Positions 9,118-16,096 of a stretch of DNA of 37,027 nucleotides are shown here, piece after piece (position 1 is the first letter of the stretch; each line of letters starts with the position of its first letter). Source of the DNA: Chloroflexota bacterium (lineage in GTDB: Bacteria; Chloroflexota; Anaerolineae; Caldilineales; Caldilineaceae); assembly GCA_026389895.1 (NCBI GenBank), contig JAPLGZ010000301.1, positions 1 to 37,027 of the forward strand, read 5' to 3'. The notes under the pieces were generated by a model, which did no database searches, was not told the DNA's origin, and saw only the letters and a list, made by a program, of their open reading frames with translations. The position numbers and the translations under genes were made by a program.

Positions 9118-9819
9118 ATGACAAATAGTATGTCGCTCACCATTTTGGTCATTGAAGATGAAGCGCCCATTCGGCGCTTTTTGCGCGCATCGTTGCCCAG
9201 CCACGGCTATCGTTTGGAAGAGGCAGACACCGGCGAAAATGGCTTGCGCCAGGCCGCGATGCACAAACCAGATTTGGTGATCCTAGATCTAGGTCTTCCA
9301 GATATTGACGGTTTAGAAGTGACAAAACGCTTGCGCGAATGGATGAGCACGCCGATCATTGTGCTCTCGGCGCGCGGGCGCGAGGATGACAAAATCGCCG
9401 CGTTGGACGCCGGCGCAGACGACTATCTGACCAAGCCCTTCGGCATGGGTGAGTTGTTAGCCCGGTTGCGTGTGGCCTTGCGCCGGACCATTCGTCTGCC
9501 CGGCGAAACCGCCGATCCGGTCTTTCGAGTCGGCGATTTGCGCGTCGACCTGCTGCGACGCCAGGTTTGGGTGGGTGACGCAGAAGTTCACTTGACGCCC
9601 ATTGAGTACAAACTCTTGACGACGCTTGTGCAACATGCGGGCAAAGTTCTGCTCCATCGCCACCTGCTTTCTGAAGTTTGGGGTCCCGATTATATGCAGG
9701 AAAACCACTATTTGCGGGTCTACATGGGTCTGCTGCGCCATAAACTAGAAATAGATCCGGCCCGCCCCCGTTACCTGCGCACCGAACCGGGCGTGGGTTA
9801 CCGCTTGGCAGCCGAATAA
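9118..9819 (+). CDS. kdpE: Response regulator KdpE
   Basis: A 233-residue OmpR/PhoB-type regulator, partner of KdpD and activator of the kdp promoter. The receiver domain has the acidic pair (IEDE, residues 12-15), the phospho-acceptor Asp57 in VILDLGLPDIDG and Lys106 in DDYLTKPF. The C-terminal winged helix shows HLTPIEYKLLTTLVQHAGKV and ends RYLRTEPGVGYRL, typical of the family. AAGGGT lies about eight bases before ATG 9118; an in-frame ATG at 9130 is an alternative. It follows kdpD by 124 bp and closes the operon. No terminator hairpin with a T-run is seen after it. Instead an inverted-repeat element begins eight bases beyond the stop. Confidence 0.96.
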   Translation: MTNSMSLTILVIEDEAPIRRFLRASLPSHGYRLEEADTGENGLRQAAMHKPDLVILDLGLPDIDGLEVTKRLREWMSTPIIVLSARGREDDKIAALDAGADDYLTKPFGMGELLARLRVALRRTIRLPGETADPVFRVGDLRVDLLRRQVWVGDAEVHLTPIEYKLLTTLVQHAGKVLLHRHLLSEVWGPDYMQENHYLRVYMGLLRHKLEIDPARPRYLRTEPGVGYRLAAE

Positions 9820-9826
9820 TTTTTCT

Positions 9827-9966
9827 GTCAACACAGGGTTTATGGTGCTTAACTATTTATTTCGGTCATTAGCGGGCGTGCCGCATCGCACCCAGGGGGC
9901 GCCCAAAGCAGGTTGACTGAGCTGTTACCGAATTATTTTATGAATGCCCATAAACCCTGTGCTGAC
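9827..9966. repeat. Inverted-repeat element, copy 1 (ATGGTG...CGGTCATT family)
   Basis: The 40-nt left arm (9827-9866) and right arm (9927-9966) are imperfect inverted copies: GTCAACACAGGGTTTATGG against the complement of CCATAAACCCTGTGCTGAC, with further matches inward. A second copy lies at 23741-23829. The two share the words TTGACTGA, TTACCG and AATGCCCAT in the same order. Copy 1 has about 25 bp more in the centre. No coding capacity; MITE-like in form. Confidence 0.75.
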
Positions 9967-10149
9967 AGGGCCGAAAGTCGCCGTTCGACTGAGCGTTCGC
10001 GCCCAATGGCGGGTGTCCCCTGGGCGCGGCTCACGCCGAAATCTCACGTCGAAGCCTCAGCGACTAGTTATTCAATGCCTGCACCCAAAAGGTGAGATCC
10101 TCAAACGCCTGCCTTCAGTCTGACATCGGGATAAATGTCCGAGAAAAAC
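9967..10149. other. Rest of the kdpE-lacI intergenic region
   Basis: The gap from 9820 to 10216 is about 400 bp. After the repeat element this part holds no gene I can support. The short open frame across 9913-10095 starts inside the repeat, lacks a ribosome site, and is not protein-like. The 12-mer CCTCAGCGACTA (10055-10066) recurs in the hairpin at 12104-12174. Confidence 0.4.
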
Positions 10150-10199
10150 TTGTCAAACTTTATGTAATCGTTTACATATAATCTTGTAAACGATTACAT
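10150..10199 (+). promoter_or_regulatory. lacI-type promoter with two operator boxes
   Basis: TATAAT at 10177-10182 is flanked by two copies of one 14-bp operator in opposite orientation: TGTAATCGTTTACA (10163-10176) and TGTAAACGATTACA (10185-10198). This is the classic LacI/CcpA-type box with a central CG. A TTGTCA at 10150-10155 could be the -35 although the spacer is long (21 bp). Boxes either side of the -10 suggest tight autorepression of the downstream regulator. Confidence 0.8.
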
Positions 10200-10216
10200 A
10201 AAGCAAAGGAGGCAAA

Positions 10217-11232
10217 ATGGCTGCAAAATTAGAAGATGTGGCACGGCAAGCTGGGGTTTCGACAGCCAGTGTCTCGCGGGTATTGGCGAACAAGCCGTAT
10301 GTCAGTGAGGCGGTGCGGCAACGGGTGTTAACGGCCATTGAAGCATTAAATTTTCACCCAGCCGTGTGGCGCGCAGTTTACGTACGCAACATTCGCAAGT
10401 GATCGGTTTACTGATTCCCGATATTCAAAATCCATTCTTTCCCACGTTGGCCCGAGCCGTCGAGGATGTAGCAAGAGCGCATCACTATTCGTTGCTGCTC
10501 TGCAATACCGACGAAAATCCTGAAAAAGAGGCATTCTATATCGACCTGATGGTGGCCGAAAAGGTCGCCGGTGTCATTATTTCACCCACGCGCGAGACGG
10601 ATAACTCGGGCAAGCGGCTGGCCGAGGTTGGCATTCCCTTGGTGGCAATTGACCGCAGAACGTTCAAATCGCAGACGGATACGGTGGTAGTCGATAATGT
10701 AACGGCGACCTTTGAACTAGTTACTCATTTGATCGAGGATGGCCACACACAAATTGGGGTCGTGTTGGGGGTGCCAGCCGCCACGACGGGGCATGAACGG
10801 CGCGCTGGGTATGTCAAAGCCTTAGAAGCTCGCCAGTTGCCCATTTTGTCGGAGCTGATCTGGTCTGGCCCGCCCACGGTCGAGACCGGTTATCGGTTGG
10901 TGAATGAGTTATTGGATTTGCCAGCGCCGCCCACGGCCCTCTTTATGGGCAACAGTTTACTCGCCCTTGGAGCGCTCCAGGCAATTCAGGAAAGAGGTTT
11001 ACAAATTCCCACAGATGTGGCGCTGGTGGCCTTTGATGAGATGGAATGGATGCTCGTGATGCAGCCTGCGCTGACGAGTATTGCGCAACCAATCTACGAA
11101 ATGGGCAAAACCGCGACTGAACTTTTGTTGGCGCGTCTGGCGGATAATTCACGACCGCCACAAGAAGTGGTGCTCCAGGCCACCTTACACATCCGGCATT
11201 CGTGCGCCAGGCATCCCAAAGGCCGAGGGTAA
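10217..11232 (+). pseudogene. LacI-family transcriptional regulator, frameshifted
   Basis: Frame one (10217-10402) gives the complete DNA-binding head: [20 protein letters not shown] and hinge approach EALNFHP. A different frame (from about 10360 to 11232) continues [20 protein letters not shown] and the whole periplasmic-binding-like effector domain. One extra C in the CCC run at 10357-10359 would restore a single protein of about 338 residues reading [16 protein letters not shown]. So either the sequence lost one base there or the gene is newly broken. Start is firm: AAGGAGG at 10206-10212 before ATG 10217, and twin operators upstream. The effector is likely a sugar; the target genes are unknown. 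The frame is otherwise intact over 290 codons, which favours a recent event or sequence error. Confidence 0.88.
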
Positions 11233-11328
11233 TCACCGCACCGAGAAACCTAAGCGCGGCTGCGTGCGTAAAATAAAAGAGTGAATTCATAATGATCCTT
11301 CATCACTATCTGAGGAAAGGAATTTTCG

Positions 11329-12015
11329 ATGACGCAGCTAGCATCTTATTTTCTGACGCAACCACTGGCAGACTGGGGGGCCGATACGATAGCAGCCTTC
11401 GAACAGCTCTTCGCCGAGGCAGTAGAACCTGGCATAGGGGCGGAGATTGCCTATACGCTACCGATGCCCAAATGGCAATTTCTCTGTTATCTGTGCGACC
11501 ATAAGCCGATCGTGTTACATGGTTCGGGCAATTTGGAAATTGACGAATTCGAGCCGCGGCAATCGAACGATATAAACGAGTTTGGGAATCGTCAGGCCAT
11601 CTACGCGGCATCGGACGGGATTTGGCCGATCTATTTTGCGATTGTCGACCGTGATAATTATGTCACTTCGCTGATCAATGGCTGTTTTCGAATTGTGGAA
11701 ACAGCGGCGGGAAATTGGCCATCGTACTATTTCTTTTCGATCAACGGTGACGCCTTGCCGCGCGACCCCTGGCGCAAAGGCATGATCTATCTATTGCCCC
11801 GCACAAGTTTTGAACAGCAACCGCGCCAACACCATCAAGGGCGCGAACTTGACGTAGCCCAATGGGCCAGCCCGATCTCGGTGAAACCATTGGCAAAACT
11901 GGCGGTGGGGCCCGAAGATTTCCCTTTTTTGACCCAGATCCGACCGCATGATCCGGCGGTGATTGGCGCACGGGCGCGCGCCAATCCAGACAACTTTCCC
12001 TGGCTGGACGAGTAG
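11329..12015 (+). CDS. Uncharacterised 228-aa protein (possible ADP-ribosyltransferase-like fold)
   Basis: A soluble 228-residue protein with no signal peptide or membrane segment, rich in Trp, Pro and Asp. AAAGGA precedes the ATG. It lies 96 bp after the lacI-type gene. The central pattern VLHGSGNLEIDEFEP ... AIYAASDGIWPIYFAIVDR (about residues 65-110) resembles the H-x-S ... Y-A-x-x-D layout seen at the core of ADP-ribosyltransferase-like folds, where a His-Gly strand is followed by an aromatic-Ala strand. This is a pattern impression only. The end, ANPDNFPWLDE, is acidic. I believe similar proteins exist in Actinobacteria and Chloroflexota without an assigned function. No function is claimed. 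Confidence 0.75.
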   Translation: MTQLASYFLTQPLADWGADTIAAFEQLFAEAVEPGIGAEIAYTLPMPKWQFLCYLCDHKPIVLHGSGNLEIDEFEPRQSNDINEFGNRQAIYAASDGIWPIYFAIVDRDNYVTSLINGCFRIVETAAGNWPSYYFFSINGDALPRDPWRKGMIYLLPRTSFEQQPRQHHQGRELDVAQWASPISVKPLAKLAVGPEDFPFLTQIRPHDPAVIGARARANPDNFPWLDE

Positions 12016-12103
12016 TCAACCGGCGGCCCCGGTTGTGGAGGTTATTCACGATTACGCGTGCGGCTTGACAATTCAAATTTTTTCGCTGGGATGAATCCCG
12101 CGG

Positions 12104-12174
12104 CTGCCAGTAGCAAGTCGCCTCAGCGACTAAGAGCCTTGGATTCAGTCGCTAAGGCGACTTGCTACTGGCAG
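12104..12174. repeat. Long near-perfect hairpin (CAGTAGCAAGTCGCC type)
   Basis: Left arm 12104-12131 and right arm 12147-12174 pair over 28 nt with one mismatch, leaving a 15-nt loop. It sits downstream of the 228-aa gene and could terminate it, but no T-run follows. The region is flanked by two copies of CGGCTTGACAATT (12061-12073 and 12224-12236). Confidence 0.75.
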
Positions 12175-12227
12175 AGGCCAAATTCCATTTGTGCCTAAAA
12201 TTGGCATACACCACCAGTACGCGCGGC

Positions 12228-12256
12228 TTGACAATTACAGCAGCGCGATCTATGCT
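12228..12256 (+). promoter_or_regulatory. Sigma-70-type promoter for the Lmo0937-type gene
   Basis: TTGACA (12228-12233), a 17-bp spacer, then TATGCT (12251-12256). The -35 is perfect and the -10 matches at four of six positions. It lies about 115 bp before the small gene at 12370. The TTGACAATT word also appears at 12065-12073 without a good -10. Confidence 0.6.
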
Positions 12257-12369
12257 GTTGCTAGGAAACGGGAAGTGCCTTCCGTCAATATTTCACGCAA
12301 TGACGGACAGCTACAACAATTCGGCTCGTTACCAGTAGATCTATCTTAGTCTAGTTTAGGAGGTCACTT

Positions 12370-12519
12370 ATGCTTTGGACACTTGCGCTAATTCTCTTCA
12401 TTCTGTGGATTCTCGGTTTTGTCGTCTTCCATGTCGCCGGTTCGCTTATTCATCTGCTCTTGGTCATTGCTGTTATCGTGGTCGTTTATCGACTTATCAC
12501 CGGGCGACGAGTGGTCTAG
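12370..12519 (+). CDS. Lmo0937-family mini membrane protein
   Basis: 49 residues: MLWTLALILFILWILGFV, then a second hydrophobic stretch SLIHLLLVIAVIVVVYRLI and a basic end TGRRVV. This is the standard pattern of the Lmo0937 (DUF5670) family of two-helix peptides found across many bacteria, often stress-linked, with no known biochemical role. AGGAGG lies eight bases before the ATG, and a TTGACA promoter and a downstream hairpin terminator (12551-12592, followed by TTTT) make it an independent transcription unit. It is missed by length-limited gene calling because a minus-strand frame, the tail of the Gfo/Idh gene, runs through it. The strong signals favour this strand as the real gene here. 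Confidence 0.88.
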   Translation: MLWTLALILFILWILGFVVFHVAGSLIHLLLVIAVIVVVYRLITGRRVV

Positions 12520-13671
12520 TTCGAGAAGTTCCTTCATAATGTAGTCCTTGAACCAGAGCGGAGCGTGATCAAAGTCACGCTCCGCTCTGGTTTTCAGCGC
12601 CTTGGCTATCGGCAACGATTTCGGGCGATCGACCCCACCCTCCCCTACAGGGAGTGAACCGTTACGCGATAGAATGAGAGTAGGCAATACGGCGCTGGAA
12701 CCTTCGAGATAACACATGACGCTGGCCATACTGCCGATCATGGCGTCTGGGAACCAAGACCCATCCAGAGCGACCGCCTGCCATTCCGGCGCTTTGCCCG
12801 TTTGTAACAGACAATATTCAAAGAGATCTGGCTCGCCTTGGGGATAATTCATCAACAGGCCCATCGTCACCTTGATGGCCCCTTGGTCACCTTCCCACTT
12901 GATATAACTCTCCTGATGACGCAGACCATATTCATGATGGTGGTTAGTCTCGACGTTGGCGCGCAATACGTCACCATAATCAAAGATCATGTTCGTGCGC
13001 GTGCCATCCATCTGCATGGCCTTGGGGTGTTTGACACTTTTACAATAGATGCCGTCTGGTTCCCCTAGAAAAGCGCGCACCAGATCAATATAGTGGATAC
13101 TGTGGTAGAAGATCTCTGGTTTGGCGACTTTTTCTAAAAACGACCATAAATGCCAGGGTGTATAGACCGTGGCACGCACTTCCAGGTCATGGACTTTGCC
13201 AATCACGCCCTGATCAATTAGACTCCTAGCCGCCAGCACAAAAGGCGCATAGCGCAATTGAAAATTGATGGCCGCCGTTAGCTTTTTTTCATGACAGAGC
13301 GCGCGAATTGTACGTGCCTGGGCTAAATTTTCGCCCATAGGTTTCTGGATCAAGACGGCGCGTCCATCTGGCAATTGGCTCAGGACCGTTGGAATCGCGC
13401 TGGCTGGCACCGCTACATCAAAAATTGCATCCGCCGGTGCTTGGGTGGCCACCTCAGCCAGCGACCGATAAACGATGGGCACATTAAATTCCGTCGCCAT
13501 TTGTTGGGCCCGATCTTGATCGAGATCAAATAATCCAGCGACGGTAAAACCAGCCTTGCGATAGGCCGGATAATGCGCATCACGGACGATGCCCCCCGCC
13601 CCGATGCTGACAATGGGTCTGGGCGAATGCGGCAATCTTGCCTTTTGAATGATTTGTGGTTCAGTCATCAT
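12388..13671 (-). CDS. Gfo/Idh/MocA-family oxidoreductase with abnormal C-terminus
   Basis: A 427-residue NAD(P)-dependent sugar or inositol dehydrogenase-like protein. The N-terminal Rossmann fold has IVSIGAGGIVRDAHYPAY, with the acidic residue that ends strand two in LFDLDQDRA. The family's QKPMGENLAQAR (Lys-Pro motif) and IFYHSIHYIDLVRAFLGEP (catalytic His helix) are present. AAAGGAAA precedes the ATG. From about residue 331, after GSSAVLPT, the expected final helix (normally a SVEDAY..MALVEAAY-like segment) is absent. It is replaced by about 95 residues of low-quality sequence (SLPVGEGGVDRP, then an Asn/Asp/Glu-rich tail) that crosses a terminator hairpin and runs antisense to the Lmo0937-type gene. 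Likely a 3' truncation with read-through; activity is uncertain. Confidence 0.8.
   Translation of the reverse strand: MMTEPQIIQKARLPHSPRPIVSIGAGGIVRDAHYPAYRKAGFTVAGLFDLDQDRAQQMATEFNVPIVYRSLAEVATQAPADAIFDVAVPASAIPTVLSQLPDGRAVLIQKPMGENLAQARTIRALCHEKKLTAAINFQLRYAPFVLAARSLIDQGVIGKVHDLEVRATVYTPWHLWSFLEKVAKPEIFYHSIHYIDLVRAFLGEPDGIYCKSVKHPKAMQMDGTRTNMIFDYGDVLRANVETNHHHEYGLRHQESYIKWEGDQGAIKVTMGLLMNYPQGEPDLFEYCLLQTGKAPEWQAVALDGSWFPDAMIGSMASVMCYLEGSSAVLPTLILSRNGSLPVGEGGVDRPKSLPIAKALKTRAERDFDHAPLWFKDYIMKELLELDHSSPGDKSINDHDNSNDQEQMNKRTGDMEDDKTENPQNEEN
12551..12592. terminator. Perfect 18-bp hairpin, terminator for the Lmo0937-type gene
   Basis: AACCAGAGCGGAGCGTGA (12551-12568) and TCACGCTCCGCTCTGGTT (12575-12592) are perfect complements around a six-base loop. 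On the plus strand the stem runs into a TTTT stretch, 32 bp after the 12519 stop: a good intrinsic terminator. It lies inside the 3' part of the minus-strand Gfo/Idh open frame, suggesting that frame runs past its natural end. Confidence 0.85.
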
Positions 13672-14054
13672 AAAATTTCCTTTCAGGAAACATTGTTTTC
13701 GTTGGGTTTCAGATCAAGGTCAGTTTGACCCAACTTTCCAGAAGCGGTCAGCCCCGGCAGGGTTAATAGCCACCGTGTGTGACCGCTTTGGAGGTGTAGA
13801 CACTTAATTTCAGGATGGGATTTTTCGTCGGCCACTCTCTTTTAGCATAGGCTCACGCGCCTGTCAAATAGGTGGCGCCAGCCTAAAAGAGCGCGATTGT
13901 TCTGTATAAGCTGAATTTCGGCTACATTTGACGGGTTAATCGGCCACTTGTATACTGCCCCGCATCAGTCCCAATCAACGCTATCCTTGTTCTATGCTCT
14001 TGGCCCAAGAGTAAAAATGCCGCTTGGCTTTGAATAAAACCCGAAGGTGATGGT
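13672..14054. other. Divergent intergenic region, Gfo/Idh gene and stress protein gene
   Basis: 383 bp between two divergently transcribed genes, so it should carry both promoters. Small inverted repeats are visible: AAGCGGTCA at 13742-13750 with TGACCGCTT at 13780-13788, and CTCTTTTAG at 13837-13845 with CTAAAAGAG at 13883-13891. No clear sigma-70 promoter or gene could be called. Confidence 0.35.
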
Positions 14055-15401
14055 ATGCGCAAAATCTTGATTCCCCTCGAAATTTCTCCGATCAGTGCTG
14101 ATATCTTGCCGGTAATTCGCCATCTCTTCCAACCAACCGATGTGGAATTAACCTTGCTGGCCGTGGCACAGCCCAGAGCCGAACCAGCCATTGTGGTGGA
14201 TGCGCACATGATGGCGTTGCCACCGTCACTCTACGGCGACAGCGATGGCCCAGATGAAGAATGGGAGGGCTACCGTAAAACGCTTAAAGAGAACCTGGAG
14301 CGCGCAGCGCGGGAGTTACGGGCGGCGGGCTACACGGTCTACACCGTGCTTTTGAGTGGTAATACAATTGACGAAATTGTTAATTTTGCGGAGAAACGAC
14401 CGTTTGATCTGTTGGCGCTGGCAACTTATGGGCGGACAGGGTTACGCCGGTTAGTCTATGGCAGCGTGGCGGAAGAGCTATTGCGGCTGGTGTCGACGCC
14501 ACTGTTACTAATGCGCCCCCAAAACAATGCCAAGTTCATCGCCCCAATCATCGAAACCAGCCCTGCCCCATCCCTAGAGGAACAGCCCCGCAGGATTGTG
14601 GTGGCAACAGATGGCACGCCGCATACCCAGCAAGCCGTTTTATTAGCGCACCACCTGGCAAACGCTCTGCAAATTGGGCTGGAGGTCTTGGTTACAGTCA
14701 GGGCACGCGCCGGCGCCGCGCATGGCCAACAGGTTATGCGCACCACCCAAGATTTAATCAGCCATTTGCAACCAACGCCAGAATTGATTCCACTTGTAGG
14801 CCCGCCGGATCAAGTGATCGGCCAACGGCTGGAAAAGAGTAAAGCCGAGCTGTTGGTGATCGGGACTTTTCAAGATAGCGGCCACCGGGCCGAGATTGGC
14901 ATCACAGCGCAACGCGTGGTCCGTGCAGCGCCCATGTCGGTATTGGTCTTCAAAGGCCAAAACTTGGTGATCAAACGGATCCTCGCTTGTATTACCGTTG
15001 ACACCATTGTCATCGATAGTGCGCTACAATTAGCCAAAGCCTTAGGTGCAGAATTGCAGTTCTTGCATATATTGCCAGCCACGGCCAACATGACGCCAAC
15101 TTGGTTGGCGCCAGACGATCTTTCACTGAACATGGTGATGGCGCAGGATACACGATTATCCGCCTTTTTGCGCGAAATCCTCGCGACGCTGGACGAGATT
15201 AACATGCCCCGCGCGGCCTTACAGATCTGGCGCGGCGACCCATTAAAGACCATTCTGGCAGCGACAAAACGCGGACGCCACGATCTGATTCTGGTCGGCG
15301 ATCGGGCCAATGCGCCGCTATTTCCCGGTAGCTTAGCTGATTCGGTGGTGAAGTTTGCCACCAAATCGGTGTTGGTTGTCCGCCAGCGCCTGCCACAGTA
15401 A
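14055..15401 (+). CDS. Triple-domain universal stress protein (UspA family)
   Basis: 448 residues made of three consecutive Usp domains. Domain 1 (1-155) begins MRKILIPLEISPIS and ends with the near-standard nucleotide motif YGRTGLRRLVYGSVAEELL, except that the first Gly is Ala. Domain 2 (about 178-305) begins RRIVVATDGTPHTQQAVLLA, and its ATP loop is degenerate. Domain 3 (about 308-446) begins IKRILACITVD and has PGSLADSVVKFATKSVLVV. Most Usp proteins have one or two domains; three is uncommon. Usp proteins are cytoplasmic, often bind ATP, and are linked to stress and dormancy. GAAGGTGAT precedes the ATG. Monocistronic, followed by a strong hairpin. Confidence 0.9.
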   Translation: MRKILIPLEISPISADILPVIRHLFQPTDVELTLLAVAQPRAEPAIVVDAHMMALPPSLYGDSDGPDEEWEGYRKTLKENLERAARELRAAGYTVYTVLLSGNTIDEIVNFAEKRPFDLLALATYGRTGLRRLVYGSVAEELLRLVSTPLLLMRPQNNAKFIAPIIETSPAPSLEEQPRRIVVATDGTPHTQQAVLLAHHLANALQIGLEVLVTVRARAGAAHGQQVMRTTQDLISHLQPTPELIPLVGPPDQVIGQRLEKSKAELLVIGTFQDSGHRAEIGITAQRVVRAAPMSVLVFKGQNLVIKRILACITVDTIVIDSALQLAKALGAELQFLHILPATANMTPTWLAPDDLSLNMVMAQDTRLSAFLREILATLDEINMPRAALQIWRGDPLKTILAATKRGRHDLILVGDRANAPLFPGSLADSVVKFATKSVLVVRQRLPQ

Positions 15402-15446
15402 TTCACCATAACCGCATCCTTGATCCCGGCTTGCCCCAACGAGCTA

Positions 15447-15497
15447 AGCATCAGCCCTGCCCCTTCTACCAAAAGCAGAAGGGGCAGGGCTGATGCT
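15447..15497. terminator. Perfect 21-bp hairpin after the stress protein gene
   Basis: AGCATCAGCCCTGCCCCTTCT (15447-15467) pairs fully with 15477-15497, loop of nine bases, 45 bp past the stop. Only TTTG follows, so termination is likely but not textbook. Confidence 0.8.
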
Positions 15498-15551
15498 TTG
15501 TCCAGGACACACGCTTTCTAGAATTACAGCTTTTTTTTCGTTAGAAAGTGC

Positions 15552-15579
15552 TTGACAGACAACGAAAAACAGATATAAT
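15552..15579 (+). promoter_or_regulatory. Promoter P1 upstream of the sugar ABC importer
   Basis: TTGACA (15552-15557), 16-bp spacer, TATAAT (15574-15579): both hexamers are consensus. It is followed by TTCATCTATTGAACTAACTG. A near twin is at 15778-15805. GAAAGTGCTT just before the -35 is a weak form of the AAAAGCGCTT in P2. Confidence 0.8.
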
Positions 15580-16090
15580 TCATCTATTGAACTAACTGAA
15601 GCCTTTTTATCCCCTCTGGAGCAGCCGGACAGTGGATCCATCCTCCTTCGGTAGCAACGCTGCTACTAGCAATAAAATCCGCACTCTACTAGCCTCGGTC
15701 AGAGCAAGAGAAAATTAGAGTGATAATAGCCTATAGAAGCGATCTCTTTCGCACAATATCGATTCTGTAAAAAGCGCTTGACACACATTTCAAAATAGAT
15801 ATAATTCATTCATCGAACTAATTGGGCTTTTTGTCAGCGCCGACGCCAAATAAATAGGGTTTCAAAGTCTGAGCGTGAATGGATTTGAGCAGAGCCGTTC
15901 GAGTGATAATGGCTGCGCAGCACTTGAATGGCCAAAAATACGCGGAACTGTCATTCAATTTTTGTGGCTGGTGCATTAGTTCCACGCGCTGCATTGCACA
16001 AGCGTTATAAATTTGGGTCTGAAATTTATCTATTTTCTTGCTATTTGTCACTATCCAATATCCAATCTCTATACCATATCCAAGAGGAGA
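15580..16090. other. Long leader of the ABC importer
   Basis: About 695 bp separate the stress gene stop from the binding-protein start. Besides the hairpin and the two promoters, GAGTGATAAT occurs twice (15718-15727 and 15901-15910), once downstream of each promoter, and a small GTAGCA/TGCTAC hairpin lies at 15651-15666. No gene is evident. Open frames crossing 16013-16096 only extend the binding-protein frame upstream. Confidence 0.45.
15778..15805 (+). promoter_or_regulatory. Promoter P2 upstream of the sugar ABC importer, with operator-like palindrome
   Basis: TTGACA (15778-15783), 16-bp spacer, TATAAT (15800-15805), then TTCATTCATCGAACTAATTG, matching P1 closely. The -35 overlaps a pseudo-palindrome TGTAAAAAGCGCTTGACACA (15767-15786) centred on GCGC, similar to LacI-family operators. 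The transcript would have a leader of about 280 nt before the binding-protein gene. Confidence 0.8.
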
Positions 16091-16096
16091 ATGATA

